Source: Bombilactobacillus thymidiniphilus
GTDB taxonomy: Bacteria > Bacillota > Bacilli > Lactobacillales > Lactobacillaceae
Assembly (NCBI RefSeq): GCF_023380245.1
Contig: NZ_CP093365.1
Span: forward strand, 1,116,001-1,180,000
DNA: 64,000 bases
Direction: 5' to 3'
The notes under the pieces were generated by a model. The model made no database searches and had not been told where the DNA came from. It was given only the letters and a program-made list of their open reading frames with translations. Of this stretch, positions 36,405 to 46,369 are shown in pieces; position 1 is the first letter of the stretch; each line of letters starts with the position of its first letter. A program made the translations under genes and the position numbers.

Positions 36405-37460
36405 GTGGCTAAAGATGAACGACAAGCAGCACTTAATATGGCTTTAAAAAAAATTGAAAAAGATTTTGGTAAAGGTGCTGTGATGCGATTAGGTGATAAT
36501 GCGCAAACCCAAGTATCTTCAATCTCTAGTGGTTCTCTATCATTGGATCATGCTTTAGGAATTGGTGGATTTCCACGCGGTAGAATTGTTGAAATTTATG
36601 GACCTGAAAGTTCTGGTAAGACAACAGTTGCTTTGCAGACTGTCGCTGAAGTACAAAAAAACGGTGGCACAGCTGCTTATATTGATGCAGAAAATGCGAT
36701 GGACCCCACTTATGCTAAGGCATTAGGTGTTGATATTGATAGCTTGTTATTGTCGCAACCGGATACAGGTGAACAAGGTTTAGAAATTGCTGATGCATTA
36801 ATTTCTAGTGGCGCAATTGATATTTTGGTTATTGATTCTGTTGCAGCATTAGTACCTCGGTTAGAAATTGAGGGTGAAATGGGCGATTCTCACGTAGGTT
36901 TGCAAGCACGAATGATGTCCCAAGCATTACGTAAGTTGTCGGGGACAATTAATAAGACCAAGACAATAGCTTTATTTATTAACCAGATTAGAGAAAAAGT
37001 TGGTGTGATGTTTGGTAATCCCGAAACAACGCCTGGTGGGCGAGCTTTAAAATTTTATGCCACGGTTCGGTTAGAAGTGCGACGTTCAGAACAAATTAAA
37101 GATGGTTCAGACGTGATTGGTAATAAAGTTAAGATTAAAGTTGTCAAAAATAAAGTTGCACCACCCTTTAAAGTTGCTGTTGTAGATATGATGTACGGTC
37201 AAGGAATTTCACAAACTGGTGAAATTTTGGATATGGCTGTAGAAAAAGATATAGTCAATAAAAGCGGTTCTTGGTATTCATATCAAGATGAGCGAATTGG
37301 TCAAGGACGAGAAAATGCTAAAGCCTATTTGGATGAGCATTCTGATATGAAAGATGAAGTTAAGCAAAAAGTTCGTACTGCTTATCAGATGGATGAACAA
37401 AAGACTGATGAAGATCCAGAAACTTTAGATTTAGATGATAAAGAAAAAAAAGAATCCTAA
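36405..37460 (+). CDS. recA: Recombinase RecA
   Basis: Forms filaments on single-stranded DNA, drives strand exchange and triggers LexA self-cleavage. 351 residues. Walker [10 protein letters not shown] near residue 66, [30 protein letters not shown], loop 1 [17 protein letters not shown], loop 2 [15 protein letters not shown] are all intact. The C terminus is acidic ([15 protein letters not shown]). GTG start, eight bases from GGGAGG. The LexA box upstream indicates SOS induction. Followed by a terminator that overlaps its last codons. Confidence 0.98.
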   Translation: MAKDERQAALNMALKKIEKDFGKGAVMRLGDNAQTQVSSISSGSLSLDHALGIGGFPRGRIVEIYGPESSGKTTVALQTVAEVQKNGGTAAYIDAENAMDPTYAKALGVDIDSLLLSQPDTGEQGLEIADALISSGAIDILVIDSVAALVPRLEIEGEMGDSHVGLQARMMSQALRKLSGTINKTKTIALFINQIREKVGVMFGNPETTPGGRALKFYATVRLEVRRSEQIKDGSDVIGNKVKIKVVKNKVAPPFKVAVVDMMYGQGISQTGEILDMAVEKDIVNKSGSWYSYQDERIGQGRENAKAYLDEHSDMKDEVKQKVRTAYQMDEQKTDEDPETLDLDDKEKKES

Positions 37461-37480
37461 AGATATGGGATTCTTTTTTA
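37448..37480 (+). terminator. Terminator after recA
   Basis: AAAAGAATCC (37448-37457) pairs with GGATTCTTTT (37468-37477), 10 bp, loop of ten bases, T-run after. The left arm lies inside the last recA codons. Confidence 0.88.
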
Positions 37481-37528
37481 TTTTTCTAATTAATGTTATT
37501 TTAACTGTTTATATTTGAATATACATCG

Positions 37529-37557
37529 TTGACAGTTTGCTAAATAAACAATAATAT
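37529..37557 (+). promoter_or_regulatory. rny promoter with a long leader
   Basis: TTGACA (37529-37534, perfect -35), 17 bases, TAATAT (37552-37557). The leader to the rny ATG is about 125 bases and contains two hairpins: AGTACCAA with TTGGTACT (37563-37593), and TGCTGTCT with AGATAGCA (37627-37650). Confidence 0.75.
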
Positions 37558-37687
37558 TGAAGAGTACCAAGTTTTTTGATAATCATTGGTACTTTAAATA
37601 TTAAACTATAAACCAATTGTTAGTTCTGCTGTCTTTAATTTTAGATAGCACTGAATGGTTTTATTAGTGTGACTTGGAGGAATTTTT

Positions 37688-39250
37688 ATGTCAGGTTTAT
37701 TACTCCTCGCGGTCGCTGTGTTGATGCTAATTATTGGTGGGTTATCAGGTTTTTTGATACGGAAAAATGCTTATGAAAACAGCTTGAAGCAAGCAGGTCA
37801 ATCGGCAGAAGAAATCATTAATTCTGCTCAAAAAACTGCTGCTAATGCAAAAAGAGAGGCATTACTAGAAGCGCGCGATGAAAGCCATAAATATCGCCAA
37901 AAGCAAGAAGATGAGCTGCGTGATCGCCGTAAAGAGTTGCAACGCCAAGAAAATAGAATGCTCCAGCGAGAAGAATCTTTGGATCGTAAAGACAATTCGC
38001 TGGATCAACGTGAGCATTCCTTGGAAAAGCGCGAACAAAAAATAGATGTCACCGAGCATAAATTAGATAGTCAACAAAAAGAAGTAGTCACTAATTTAAA
38101 TTTGCAACACCAAAAGCTAGAAGAAATCGCGGGCATGACTCATGATCAGGCACGTAATTATCTTTTGGAACAACTGGACGCCAAATTAGTTCAAGAAAAA
38201 GCCCATTTAATTCGTATTAGTGAAGAGTCTGCACAACAAGATGCTGCTAAAAAGGCTAAAGATATTATAGTAACTGCTATCCAGCAAAGTGCTGCTGATA
38301 CAGTATCGGAAACGACGGTTACGACTGTTTCTTTGCCTAATGAAGAGATGAAAGGTCGGATTATTGGTCGTGAAGGTCGTAATATTCGGACTATAGAGTC
38401 CTTGACGGGGATTGATGTCATTATTGATGATACCCCTCAAGCAGTGGCTTTGAGCGGTTTTGATCCGATTAGACGTGAAATAGCGCGGCTAACTTTAGAA
38501 AAATTAATTTCGGATGGCCGTATTCATCCGGCACGAATTGAAGAAACTGTTGATAAATCAAGAAAAGAAATGGATACAAGAATTCGTGAAATCGGTGAAC
38601 AAACGATTTATGATTTAGGTATCCATAATATTAATCCTGATTTAATCAAAATAATTGGTCGCTTGAATTTTAGAAGTAGTTATGGGCAAAATGTTTTGAG
38701 TCATTCGGTTGAGGTTGCAAAATTAGCGGGTACAATGGCCGCTGAATTAGGTGAAGATGAAACTTTAGCGAAGCGAGCGGGATTGCTACACGATATTGGT
38801 AAGGCATTAGATCATGAAATTGAAGGTTCTCATGTGGAAATTGGTGTCGATATTACCACTAAATATAAGGAACCTAAATTAGTAATTAATACAATTGCTT
38901 CACATCATGGTGATGTGGAACCACAATCAACAATTGCTGTTTTAGTAGCAGCGGCTGATGCAATTTCAGCAGCGCGTCCTGGCGCTCGTTCAGAATCCAT
39001 GGAGAATTATATTCATCGTCTTGAAAAATTGGAAGAAATTGCTAATAGTTATGATGGCGTTGATCATAGCTATGCAATCCAAGCTGGACGTGAAATCAGG
39101 ATCATGGTGAAACCAGATAAAATTTCGGATAATCAATCGACTGTGTTATCACGTAAGATTAGAAATAGAATTGAAAAAGAACTTGAATATCCTGGCCATG
39201 TAAAAGTGACCGTAATTAGAGAAACTAGAAAAATAGCTTATGCTAAATAA
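37688..39250 (+). CDS. rny: Ribonuclease Y
   Basis: Membrane-anchored endoribonuclease starting mRNA decay. 520 residues: one N-terminal membrane helix ([20 protein letters not shown]), a long coiled coil full of Glu/Arg/Gln (about 35-190), a KH domain with [15 protein letters not shown], and the HD domain with [12 protein letters not shown] near residue 366. CTTGGAGG lies eight bases before the ATG. Separate promoter and structured leader. Followed by a strong hairpin. Confidence 0.97.
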   Translation: MSGLLLLAVAVLMLIIGGLSGFLIRKNAYENSLKQAGQSAEEIINSAQKTAANAKREALLEARDESHKYRQKQEDELRDRRKELQRQENRMLQREESLDRKDNSLDQREHSLEKREQKIDVTEHKLDSQQKEVVTNLNLQHQKLEEIAGMTHDQARNYLLEQLDAKLVQEKAHLIRISEESAQQDAAKKAKDIIVTAIQQSAADTVSETTVTTVSLPNEEMKGRIIGREGRNIRTIESLTGIDVIIDDTPQAVALSGFDPIRREIARLTLEKLISDGRIHPARIEETVDKSRKEMDTRIREIGEQTIYDLGIHNINPDLIKIIGRLNFRSSYGQNVLSHSVEVAKLAGTMAAELGEDETLAKRAGLLHDIGKALDHEIEGSHVEIGVDITTKYKEPKLVINTIASHHGDVEPQSTIAVLVAAADAISAARPGARSESMENYIHRLEKLEEIANSYDGVDHSYAIQAGREIRIMVKPDKISDNQSTVLSRKIRNRIEKELEYPGHVKVTVIRETRKIAYAK

Positions 39251-39252
39251 TC

Positions 39253-39304
39253 ATGACTCATGCGATCAAGTGCTTGGCTAATAATGATTGTATGAGTCAT
39301 TTTA
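39253..39304 (+). terminator. Hairpin after rny
   Basis: 39253-39268 pairs with 39285-39300 over 16 bp (two G-U), with a 16-base loop, followed by TTTTATC. A large stable stem with a short T-run, probably a terminator. Confidence 0.75.
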
Positions 39305-39379
39305 TCTATTATTCTAGTATTTTTGATGGACAACTATTGTAATCCAAAGAGTATGTGAGAAGAGGAGCTGCTACTGACG

Positions 39380-40465
39380 ATGTTTAATATTATCGTAAAA
39401 TTATTTTTAACCATGATTATTGCTGCAGCAATAACTCCTTTTGTACGTAAACTGGCGTTCGTTTTAGGTGCGGTGGATAATCCTAATGCACGTCGGGTCA
39501 ATAAAAAGCCGATGCCCACTTTGGGTGGTCTAGCTATTTTTTTGGCTTTTAATTTTTCGACCTTTGTTTTATTGCGAACCCAGTTTCCTACGCATGAATT
39601 ATTTAGTGTCTTTTTAGCAGAATGTATAATTGTTTTAACGGGTTTAATTGATGATATTCGTGAGCTAAAGCCAATGCAAAAGATGTTAGGTATTTTAGTC
39701 GCTGCTTTAGTTGTGTATTTTTTAGCAGGAATTAAGATGACCTATATTGTTTTGCCTGTTTTTGGGACTTTTCAATTAGGATGGTTGAGTTTGCCAATTA
39801 CTATTTTTTGGATCTTAGCTATCACCAATGCAGTTAATTTAATTGATGGTCTGGATGGCCTGGCTACAGGCGTATCCATCATTGCCCTCTTTACGATGGG
39901 AATGATTAGTTATTTCTTTTTAACTTCAGGTGACACGTATGTTGCAATTTGGATCTTAGCCATGGTTGCTTCTTTATTGGGCTTTTTACCACATAATTTT
40001 CACCCAGCTAAAATTTTTCTAGGTGATACTGGTGCGTTGTTCATTGGTTTTATGATTGCGATTTTTTCACTGAAAGGTTTGAAGAATGTCACTTTTATTT
40101 CCCTAGTAATTCCAATTGTTATTTTAGGTGTACCAATTAGTGATACAGTTTATGCTATGCTGCGACGAATTTTAAATCATAAGCCGATTTCACAAGCTGA
40201 TCGTCACCATTTACATCATCGTTTAATGCAATTAGGTCTGAGTCATCGACAGACAGTTTTGGTTATTTATGGTATATCACTAGTATTTTCGTTTATTGCT
40301 TTACTATATCCAGTTTCTTCTTTTTGGGGCAGTATTTTATTAACTGTAGCAGTTTTAATTGGTTTGGAGCTGTTTGTAGAGTCAATAGGCTTGGTAGGCG
40401 AGAATCGCCAACCTTTGTTGCATTTAATTCAGAAAGTAGTTAAAAAACTAGAAAAAGACGACTGA
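39380..40465 (+). CDS. tagO: Undecaprenyl-phosphate GlcNAc-1-phosphate transferase (TagO/WecA family)
   Basis: Starts wall teichoic acid (or related glycan) synthesis by making lipid-linked GlcNAc-1-phosphate. 361 residues, about ten membrane helices. Diagnostic motifs: DNPNARRVNKKPMPTLGG, GLIDDIRELKP (DD Mg motif), NAVNLIDGLDGLATG, FLGDTGALFIGF, and the cytosolic HHLHHRLMQLGLSHRQ loop. The ATG at 39380 is 12 bases from GAGGAG, a wide spacing, but no closer in-frame start exists. Terminator shared with yigZ. Confidence 0.95.
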   Translation: MFNIIVKLFLTMIIAAAITPFVRKLAFVLGAVDNPNARRVNKKPMPTLGGLAIFLAFNFSTFVLLRTQFPTHELFSVFLAECIIVLTGLIDDIRELKPMQKMLGILVAALVVYFLAGIKMTYIVLPVFGTFQLGWLSLPITIFWILAITNAVNLIDGLDGLATGVSIIALFTMGMISYFFLTSGDTYVAIWILAMVASLLGFLPHNFHPAKIFLGDTGALFIGFMIAIFSLKGLKNVTFISLVIPIVILGVPISDTVYAMLRRILNHKPISQADRHHLHHRLMQLGLSHRQTVLVIYGISLVFSFIALLYPVSSFWGSILLTVAVLIGLELFVESIGLVGENRQPLLHLIQKVVKKLEKDD

Positions 40466-40480
40466 TTAGTCGTCTTTTTT
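40452..40480. terminator. Bidirectional terminator between tagO and yigZ
   Basis: AAAAAGACGACT and AGTCGTCTTTTT form a 12-bp stem with a GATT loop. It overlaps the tagO stop. Confidence 0.93.
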
Positions 40481-41116
40481 GTTGGGAAAATATTCAATTT
40501 CATTAAATACTATTTCACCAATTTTGATAGTCGTTTCTTGTTTTAATTGATTATTTAAATTGGTAATGAAAGAAGTAATCAAAGGCTGATCAATCAGTAA
40601 ACTTACACTAATTTTGGCTTGGTATTTAACTTCGGTAATGTCCACAGGTTGCTGTTGCAACCAGTATTCCAGATTATTCCATTGCTTATAATCTACGTCA
40701 AAAAAGATTTGTTGTTGCATGACGCCTTGGACTAGACCACAGTAGTGAATGGCTTGAATGACACTTTGGCGATAGGCACGGATTAAACCACTGCTGCCCA
40801 ATTTAATACCTCCAAAATAGCGGCTCGTGACTGCTAAAACATTTTGCACTTGCATTTGTTGGAGAGTTTCTAGCATAGGAACACCAGCAGTTTGACTAGG
40901 CTCTCCATCGTCTCCAGCATGTTGAATTTCATTATTTTCACCTAGAAGATACGCGACACAATTGTGATTGGCGCGAGAATTTTCTTTTTTAATACTTTGA
41001 ATCAAGTCTTGAGCTTGCTCAAGTGCTTGAATACGCTTTAAAGTAGTGACAAAGCGAGATTTTTTGATGATAAGTTCGTGAGTGTCATTTTTTTTGATCG
41101 TAATGTAATTTTTGAT
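40466..41116 (-). CDS. yigZ: YigZ/IMPACT family protein with non-canonical ATC start
   Basis: Member of the YigZ/IMPACT family; the eukaryotic relative regulates Gcn2, bacterial role unclear. The coding homology extends far upstream of the first ATG/GTG/TTG codon (TTG at 41005): 37 more codons in frame read KNYITIKKNDTHELIIKKSR and on, the conserved YigZ N terminus. That frame is closed by a TAA at 41123-41125, and no canonical start lies between. GGAGG at 41127-41131 sits ten bases before an ATC at 41116, giving 216 residues, the usual family length. Core motifs: NHNCVAYLLG, GDDGEPSQTAGVPML, VTSRYFGGIKLGSSGLIRAYR. Divergent from comFA. Confidence 0.88.
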   Translation of the reverse strand: MKNYITIKKNDTHELIIKKSRFVTTLKRIQALEQAQDLIQSIKKENSRANHNCVAYLLGENNEIQHAGDDGEPSQTAGVPMLETLQQMQVQNVLAVTSRYFGGIKLGSSGLIRAYRQSVIQAIHYCGLVQGVMQQQIFFDVDYKQWNNLEYWLQQQPVDITEVKYQAKISVSLLIDQPLITSFITNLNNQLKQETTIKIGEIVFNEIEYFPNKKDD

Positions 41117-41164
41117 AAAAAATTAACCTCCAAATTTCGTATTTTATGATGAGGTGATTTGATA

Positions 41165-42442
41165 TTGCAAAATAAAGAACTATCGGGGCGATTATTAGTC
41201 CTTAGGCAGCCTTTAGTCAACAGGAGTGTACCTGCGTTAACTGAAATAGATGAAAATACTTTATTATGCCAGCGTTGTCAAATGTCGATTGCCAAAAAAA
41301 TATATTATCTAGGGTCTAATACATTTTATTGTCCACATTGTCTATTCTTAGGACGCTTGACTAATAAAGACTATTTGTGGGCAGTGCCAGAAATTAACGC
41401 TTTCCCAAAGCAAAGCGCTCCACTAGTATGGCAAGGAAAATTGACAACCCAACAACAAATAGTAGCACAAAAGTTATGTCTGGCAGAGCAAAATAATCAA
41501 GATTATTTAGTTTGGGCTGTTACTGGCAGTGGAAAAACCGAGATGTTGTTTTTAGTTTTAGAACAAGCTATCAAAAAACAAAAGCGGATCGCACTAGTTG
41601 CACCACGAGTGGATGTTTGTACGGAGTTATATCCGCGTCTCCAGCAGGCTTTTGCTCAGGTAAGCATTCAATTGTTACATGGACAAGGCGCTCACGATTA
41701 TCATTATACACAGTTATTAGTTTGCACTGTTCATCAATTGTTGAAATTTAGACAGGCTTTCGATGTCTTGATTTTAGATGAATGTGATTCTTATCCATAT
41801 GCAAATAATGTTTTGCTGCATCGTGCTGTGGAACAAGCTGTAAAATCCACACATACAATCATTTATTTATCAGCGACTCCTAGTTCGGAGTACCAGCAAT
41901 TAATTCACAAGAATAAGTTGGCTTATAGTATTTTAAATCGGCGTTTTCATGGCAAAGACTTACCGGTGCCACATTTTTATTTGTGTAGTAAAAAAAATAA
42001 GCACCAATTGCCCGTTAAGTTAGTTAGTCGTTTACAGAATTTAGTTACAACAAAGCAGCGCTTTTTACTATTTGTAGATCGTATTTTGCAAGCTGAACAA
42101 ATCTCACAATTTTTACAAAAAAAATTGCCTCAATTAGAACAAACCTTTGTGCACTCTAAAGATCCAAAGCGTCAGCAAAAAGTTGCTGCTTTCCGCAAGG
42201 GGCAGCGCCAAGCTTTAGTTACAACAACCGTATTAGAACGAGGAGTTACATTTAAAAATATTGATGTTATTGTTTGGCAAGCCGATTCACAACGGTTTGA
42301 TTCGCAATCTTTAATTCAAATTGCTGGCCGGGCTGGTCGAAGTAGCGAATTTAGTGATAATAAAGTTTCTTTCTATGCAACGACCTATAATAAAGCGATT
42401 GACCAAGCTATTAAAACTATTAAGAAGTTGAACCATGCGTAA
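41165..42442 (+). CDS. comFA: Late competence DNA translocase ComFA
   Basis: DEAD-box helicase-like ATPase that helps pull single-stranded DNA into the cytoplasm. About 425 residues. A four-cysteine zinc finger (CQRCQMS, then YCPHC) precedes the motor: Walker A AVTGSGKTEM near residue 118, the DEAD-type box ILDECDSYPY, SATPS motif III, and motif VI as QIAGRAGRS. The start is uncertain: GAGGTGAT is followed by TTG (41159, too close), ATA (41162) and TTG (41165, spacing eight); 41165 is chosen. Overlaps comFC by eight bases. Confidence 0.92.
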   Translation: MQNKELSGRLLVLRQPLVNRSVPALTEIDENTLLCQRCQMSIAKKIYYLGSNTFYCPHCLFLGRLTNKDYLWAVPEINAFPKQSAPLVWQGKLTTQQQIVAQKLCLAEQNNQDYLVWAVTGSGKTEMLFLVLEQAIKKQKRIALVAPRVDVCTELYPRLQQAFAQVSIQLLHGQGAHDYHYTQLLVCTVHQLLKFRQAFDVLILDECDSYPYANNVLLHRAVEQAVKSTHTIIYLSATPSSEYQQLIHKNKLAYSILNRRFHGKDLPVPHFYLCSKKNKHQLPVKLVSRLQNLVTTKQRFLLFVDRILQAEQISQFLQKKLPQLEQTFVHSKDPKRQQKVAAFRKGQRQALVTTTVLERGVTFKNIDVIVWQADSQRFDSQSLIQIAGRAGRSSEFSDNKVSFYATTYNKAIDQAIKTIKKLNHA

Positions 42443-43118
42443 TTATTGTGTTTTGTGTCAGGAAGCAATTGTTCCACAGCTTACGATGTTACAAATATTA
42501 GGCATCTCTAAAGTTCAAAATAGTTCAATGTGTTGCCGATGTCGCCAAGAATTTTATTTTATTGGCGATAAGTGTTGTCAAGTTTGTGGCAAAATGGATA
42601 TGCAACCAATTTGTTCAGACTGTGAAAAGTGGCAACAGCAAGGTTATAACGATTATAAACACCAGGCTTTATGCGTGTATAATGAATCAATGCATGATTA
42701 TTTTAAGCGCTATAAGCGCTATGGTGATTTTTCATTACGTAAAGCTTTTCAAATGGATTTGCGGAAAATGTTAGTTGACTATCCTGAACCATTCATTTTT
42801 ATTCCCAGTTCACAAGAACATTTACAGCAACGCCAATTTGATCCCACTGTTGGTTTGTTCGGTGATTTAATCAATTTAACTCCAGCGTTCATCAAAATGC
42901 CGACGAAAGTTGCTCAAGCGCAAAAAAATCGGCAGCAACGTCTAGCTACACCACAGTTTTTACAGTTTGATCATCAATATAATGCTTTGTTAACTGCTAA
43001 GCAGATTACAATTGTTGATGATATTTATACAACAGGTAGGACCATTTTACATGCTTATGATTGTTTGAGAGCAGCAGGCTTTACCGGCGTAATTCGATCT
43101 TGTTCACTAGCGCGCTAA
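42435..43118 (+). CDS. comFC: ComFC-like amidophosphoribosyltransferase-family protein
   Basis: Late competence protein that works with ComFA in DNA uptake. 227 residues. Two zinc ribbons at the N terminus (YCVLCQEA, CCRCRQEF, CQVCGK, CSDCEKW), then a phosphoribosyltransferase-like domain with ITIVDDIYTTGRTI (the PRPP motif) near residue 195. Starts within the end of comFA. No terminator before the hpf promoter was seen, so some read-through is possible. Confidence 0.93.
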   Translation: MRNYCVLCQEAIVPQLTMLQILGISKVQNSSMCCRCRQEFYFIGDKCCQVCGKMDMQPICSDCEKWQQQGYNDYKHQALCVYNESMHDYFKRYKRYGDFSLRKAFQMDLRKMLVDYPEPFIFIPSSQEHLQQRQFDPTVGLFGDLINLTPAFIKMPTKVAQAQKNRQQRLATPQFLQFDHQYNALLTAKQITIVDDIYTTGRTILHAYDCLRAAGFTGVIRSCSLAR

Positions 43119-43129
43119 TTGTCTTTTAT

Positions 43130-43158
43130 TTGTAGATAAATATAAAAATTATTATAAT
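43130..43158 (+). promoter_or_regulatory. hpf promoter
   Basis: TTGTAG (43130-43135), 17-base spacer, TATAAT (43153-43158), 37 bases before the hpf ATG. Confidence 0.8.
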
Positions 43159-43195
43159 AATTCCAGTTAGCTGATATTTGAGGAGGCATGGTAGC

Positions 43196-43756
43196 ATGTT
43201 AAAAATTAATGTCCGTGGTGAAAATATTGAAGTTACAGATGCGATTCGAGATTATGTTAACAAAAAATTAAATAATCTCAATAAATATTTTAAAGATACA
43301 GATAAGCCAATTGCGCATGTTAATTTAAAAGTATATAACGATAAAACTGCTAAAGTTGAGGTAACTATACCGATGGTTCACCTGATTTTACGTGCTGAAA
43401 AAAATGATCCTGACATGTATAAAGCAATCGATGATGTTTTTGAAAAATTAGAACGTCAAATCAGAAAATATAAAACAAGAATTTTAAAAAGCAATCGCGG
43501 TCCAGGAATTAAAAAAATAGATTTATCTGGACCAAACGATTCCAATTTAGATGAAACAATCAATGAAAGTGATGATGAGCAGATTGTGCGTACTAAACGT
43601 GTTTCCCTAAAACCGATGGCAGCACAAGAAGCAGTTTTACAAATGGATATGTTAGGACACAATTTTTTTGTGTTTGAAGATACAGAAACTAATGGCACTA
43701 GCATTGTTTATAAAAGACGTGATGGACGTTATGGACTAATTGAAACTGATGAATGA
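43196..43756 (+). CDS. hpf: Ribosome hibernation-promoting factor, long form
   Basis: Binds 30S subunits in stationary phase and, through its C-terminal domain, dimerises 70S ribosomes into 100S. Start ATG 43196 (GAGGAGG upstream); the extra upstream codons contain the RBS. 186 residues, the long form. N-terminal YfiA domain (LKINVRGENIEVTDAIRDYV, KVEVTIPM), an acidic linker (about 105-130), and the C-terminal dimerisation domain (VRTKRVSLKPMAAQEAVLQM, NFFVFEDTETN, VYKRRDGRYGLIE). Own promoter and terminator. Position before secA is conserved. Confidence 0.96.
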   Translation: MLKINVRGENIEVTDAIRDYVNKKLNNLNKYFKDTDKPIAHVNLKVYNDKTAKVEVTIPMVHLILRAEKNDPDMYKAIDDVFEKLERQIRKYKTRILKSNRGPGIKKIDLSGPNDSNLDETINESDDEQIVRTKRVSLKPMAAQEAVLQMDMLGHNFFVFEDTETNGTSIVYKRRDGRYGLIETDE

Positions 43757-43784
43757 ATTTTCAATAATTTTGTTTTGGCAAGAT

Positions 43785-43817
43785 GGTCTGATACAATCAT
43801 TGTTTCAGACTGTTTTT
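43785..43817 (+). terminator. Terminator after hpf
   Basis: GGTCTGATACAAT pairs with ATTGTTTCAGACT (one mismatch, one G-T pair), one-base centre, then TTTTT. Confidence 0.85.
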
Positions 43818-43916
43818 ATTTGGAATTAATGAATGGTAGTTTAATTATCACGTTGTAAATGATAAGATGTTATAGATGAGTTAGACTCTTTGAAAGTACA
43901 GGAGAAATTTAAATAG

Positions 43917-46277
43917 ATGGCTAATCCGATTAAAAAATTGGTAGAAAGTGACAAGCGTGAAGTTAAACGTATGGGGAAAATCGCTGATCGAGTCGAATCT
44001 CATGCTGATGAATACGCTGCCCTTTCTGACGAACAATTACAAGCAAAAACACCAGAATTAAAAAAACGCGTACAAAATGGTGAAACTTTAGACGATATTT
44101 TGCCAGAAGCTTTTGCTGTAGCTCGTGAAGCTTCCAAGCGAGTGCTGGGATTGTACCCTTTTAGAGTACAAATTATTGGTGGCATTACTTTACATGAAGG
44201 CAATATTGCCGAAATGAAAACAGGTGAAGGTAAAACTTTAACAGCTACATTACCAGTTTATTTGAATGCCTTAACCGAGAAAGGTGTCCACGTTGTTACA
44301 GTTAATGAATATTTATCGCAACGTGATGCTGAAGAAATGGGTCAGCTTTATAATTGGCTGGGTCTATCAGTTGGTTTGAATCTTAATTCAAAGAGTTCTG
44401 AAGAAAAGCGTGAAGCTTACAATTGCGATATTACTTATTCTACTAATAGTGAACTAGGTTTTGATTATTTGCGTGACAACATGGTTGTGTATAAAGATCA
44501 AATGGTTCAGCGTCCCTTGAATTATGCGATTGTTGACGAAGTGGATTCTATTTTAATTGATGAAGCACGGACACCCTTAATTATTTCTGGGCAAGCTGAG
44601 CAATCTACGGCATTGTATTTGCAAGCTGATCGTTTTGCCAAAACCTTGAATAAAGATGACTATAAGATCGATTGGCCAACTAAAACCATTGGTTTGACTG
44701 AAAGTGGTATCAAAAAGGGCGAGAAGAATTTTGCTTTAAAGAATTTATATGATATTGATAATACTTTGCTGAATCACCATATTGATCAAGCTTTGCGAGC
44801 TAATTATATTATGGAATTAGATAAGGATTATGTTGTTAGCGATAAAAAAGTGATGATTGTTGATTCTTTCACTGGACGTGTCATGGAAGGTCGACGTTTT
44901 TCTGATGGCTTGCACCAAGCGATTGAAGCTAAAGAAGGTGTGCCAATTCAAGATGAAACGAAAACGATGGCTAATATCACTTACCAAAACTTCTTTAGAA
45001 TGTACAATAAACTTTCTGGAATGACAGGTACAGCTAAGACAGAAGCTGAAGAATTTCGGGAAATTTATAATATGGAAGTTATCTCCATTCCAACGAATAA
45101 GCCAATTGCGCGAATTGATAATTCAGATGCTTTGTATTTTGACTTGAACGCTAAATTTAATGCGGTTATTGCAGATATTAAGGAACGTCATGCTAAAGGG
45201 CAGCCCATTTTAGTCGGTACTGTCGCAGTTGAGACTTCTGAATATTTGTCCAAGCAATTGACAAAAGCTAATATTCCGCATGCAGTTTTAAATGCTAAAA
45301 ATCATGCTAAAGAAGCAGAAATTATTTCTCATGCAGGTCAAAAGGGTGCAGTTACTATCGCTACTAATATGGCTGGACGAGGAACTGATATTAAATTGGG
45401 ACCTGGTGTTCGAGAAGTGGGCGGACTTTGTGTTATTGGTACAGAACGGCACGAGTCGCGTAGAATTGATAATCAGTTGCGTGGGCGTTCTGGGCGTCAA
45501 GGTGATCCCGGTGAGACAATTTTTTACATGTCTTTAGAAGATGATTTGATGAAGCGTTTTGGTTCTGAGCGTGTGCAAAGAATATGGCAGCATAATGATG
45601 AAGAAGTGAAGAGTGCTCCCATCCAAAGTAAATTATTAAGTCGACAAGTGGAATCAGCTCAAAAACGGGTTGAAGGTAACAACTATGATACACGTAAAAA
45701 TACTTTGCAATATGATGATGTGATGCGTGAACAACGGGAAGTTATTTATAACCAAAGGATGCAAGTTATTACAGCTAATGATAACTTGAAACCTGTTTTA
45801 ATGAACATGATTAAGCGAACAATTAAGAGTCAAGTAGAGTCCAGAACTAATGGTGATATTAAGGAATGGGATTTAGATGGTATTTATGATTTTGCAATCA
45901 CGGCACTAGTTAGTCCTAAGCAAATTCAACGTTCTGATCTTTCTGGTAAATCACGAGAAGAATTAATTCAACTGTTAGAAAATTTTGTTGAAGAAAACTA
46001 CAATACTAAGCAGCAACAATTGCAAGATGATCAACAAATGTTAGAATTTCAAAAAGTGGTAATTCTGAGAGTTGTGGATGAGCATTGGACAGATCACATT
46101 GATGAGATGGATCAATTGCGCCAATCCATTGGCTTGCGGGGTTATGGACAGTTAAATCCGTTGGTTGAATACCAAGAAGAAGGCTTTCGGATGTTTGAAC
46201 AAATGATTGCCGATATTGAATATGATGTTACGAAATTATTCATGAAAGCAGAAATTCGTGAAAATGCGCAACGCTAA
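43917..46277 (+). CDS. secA: Preprotein translocase ATPase SecA
   Basis: Motor that drives proteins through SecYEG. 786 residues. Walker [12 protein letters not shown] near residue 99-109, DEAD box [23 protein letters not shown], the preprotein cross-linking region, [13 protein letters not shown], and the helical wing [19 protein letters not shown]. The C-terminal zinc-binding CxC-x8-CH tail is absent; the protein ends [10 protein letters not shown], as in many lactobacilli. GGAG is 12 bases before the ATG. Followed by a strong terminator, then prfB. Confidence 0.97.
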   Translation: MANPIKKLVESDKREVKRMGKIADRVESHADEYAALSDEQLQAKTPELKKRVQNGETLDDILPEAFAVAREASKRVLGLYPFRVQIIGGITLHEGNIAEMKTGEGKTLTATLPVYLNALTEKGVHVVTVNEYLSQRDAEEMGQLYNWLGLSVGLNLNSKSSEEKREAYNCDITYSTNSELGFDYLRDNMVVYKDQMVQRPLNYAIVDEVDSILIDEARTPLIISGQAEQSTALYLQADRFAKTLNKDDYKIDWPTKTIGLTESGIKKGEKNFALKNLYDIDNTLLNHHIDQALRANYIMELDKDYVVSDKKVMIVDSFTGRVMEGRRFSDGLHQAIEAKEGVPIQDETKTMANITYQNFFRMYNKLSGMTGTAKTEAEEFREIYNMEVISIPTNKPIARIDNSDALYFDLNAKFNAVIADIKERHAKGQPILVGTVAVETSEYLSKQLTKANIPHAVLNAKNHAKEAEIISHAGQKGAVTIATNMAGRGTDIKLGPGVREVGGLCVIGTERHESRRIDNQLRGRSGRQGDPGETIFYMSLEDDLMKRFGSERVQRIWQHNDEEVKSAPIQSKLLSRQVESAQKRVEGNNYDTRKNTLQYDDVMREQREVIYNQRMQVITANDNLKPVLMNMIKRTIKSQVESRTNGDIKEWDLDGIYDFAITALVSPKQIQRSDLSGKSREELIQLLENFVEENYNTKQQQLQDDQQMLEFQKVVILRVVDEHWTDHIDEMDQLRQSIGLRGYGQLNPLVEYQEEGFRMFEQMIADIEYDVTKLFMKAEIRENAQR

Positions 46278-46294
46278 TTAAGTAAGTGTAGTTG

Positions 46295-46335
46295 GCAGGC
46301 TGGAACAAAACAATGTTTTGTTTGAGCCTGCTTTT
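46295..46335 (+). terminator. Terminator after secA
   Basis: GCAGGCT with AGCCTGC, then an inner AACAAAAC with GTTTTGTT, loop AAT; TTTT follows. Two stacked perfect stems. Confidence 0.88.
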
Positions 46336-46369
46336 ATCTAAATAAAAACAATTTTTTGTGAGGTAAAAT

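Noticed and set aside
41038-41220. Minus-strand ORF with an ATG near yigZ
   Set aside because: It is out of frame with the conserved YigZ N-terminal sequence and has no RBS.
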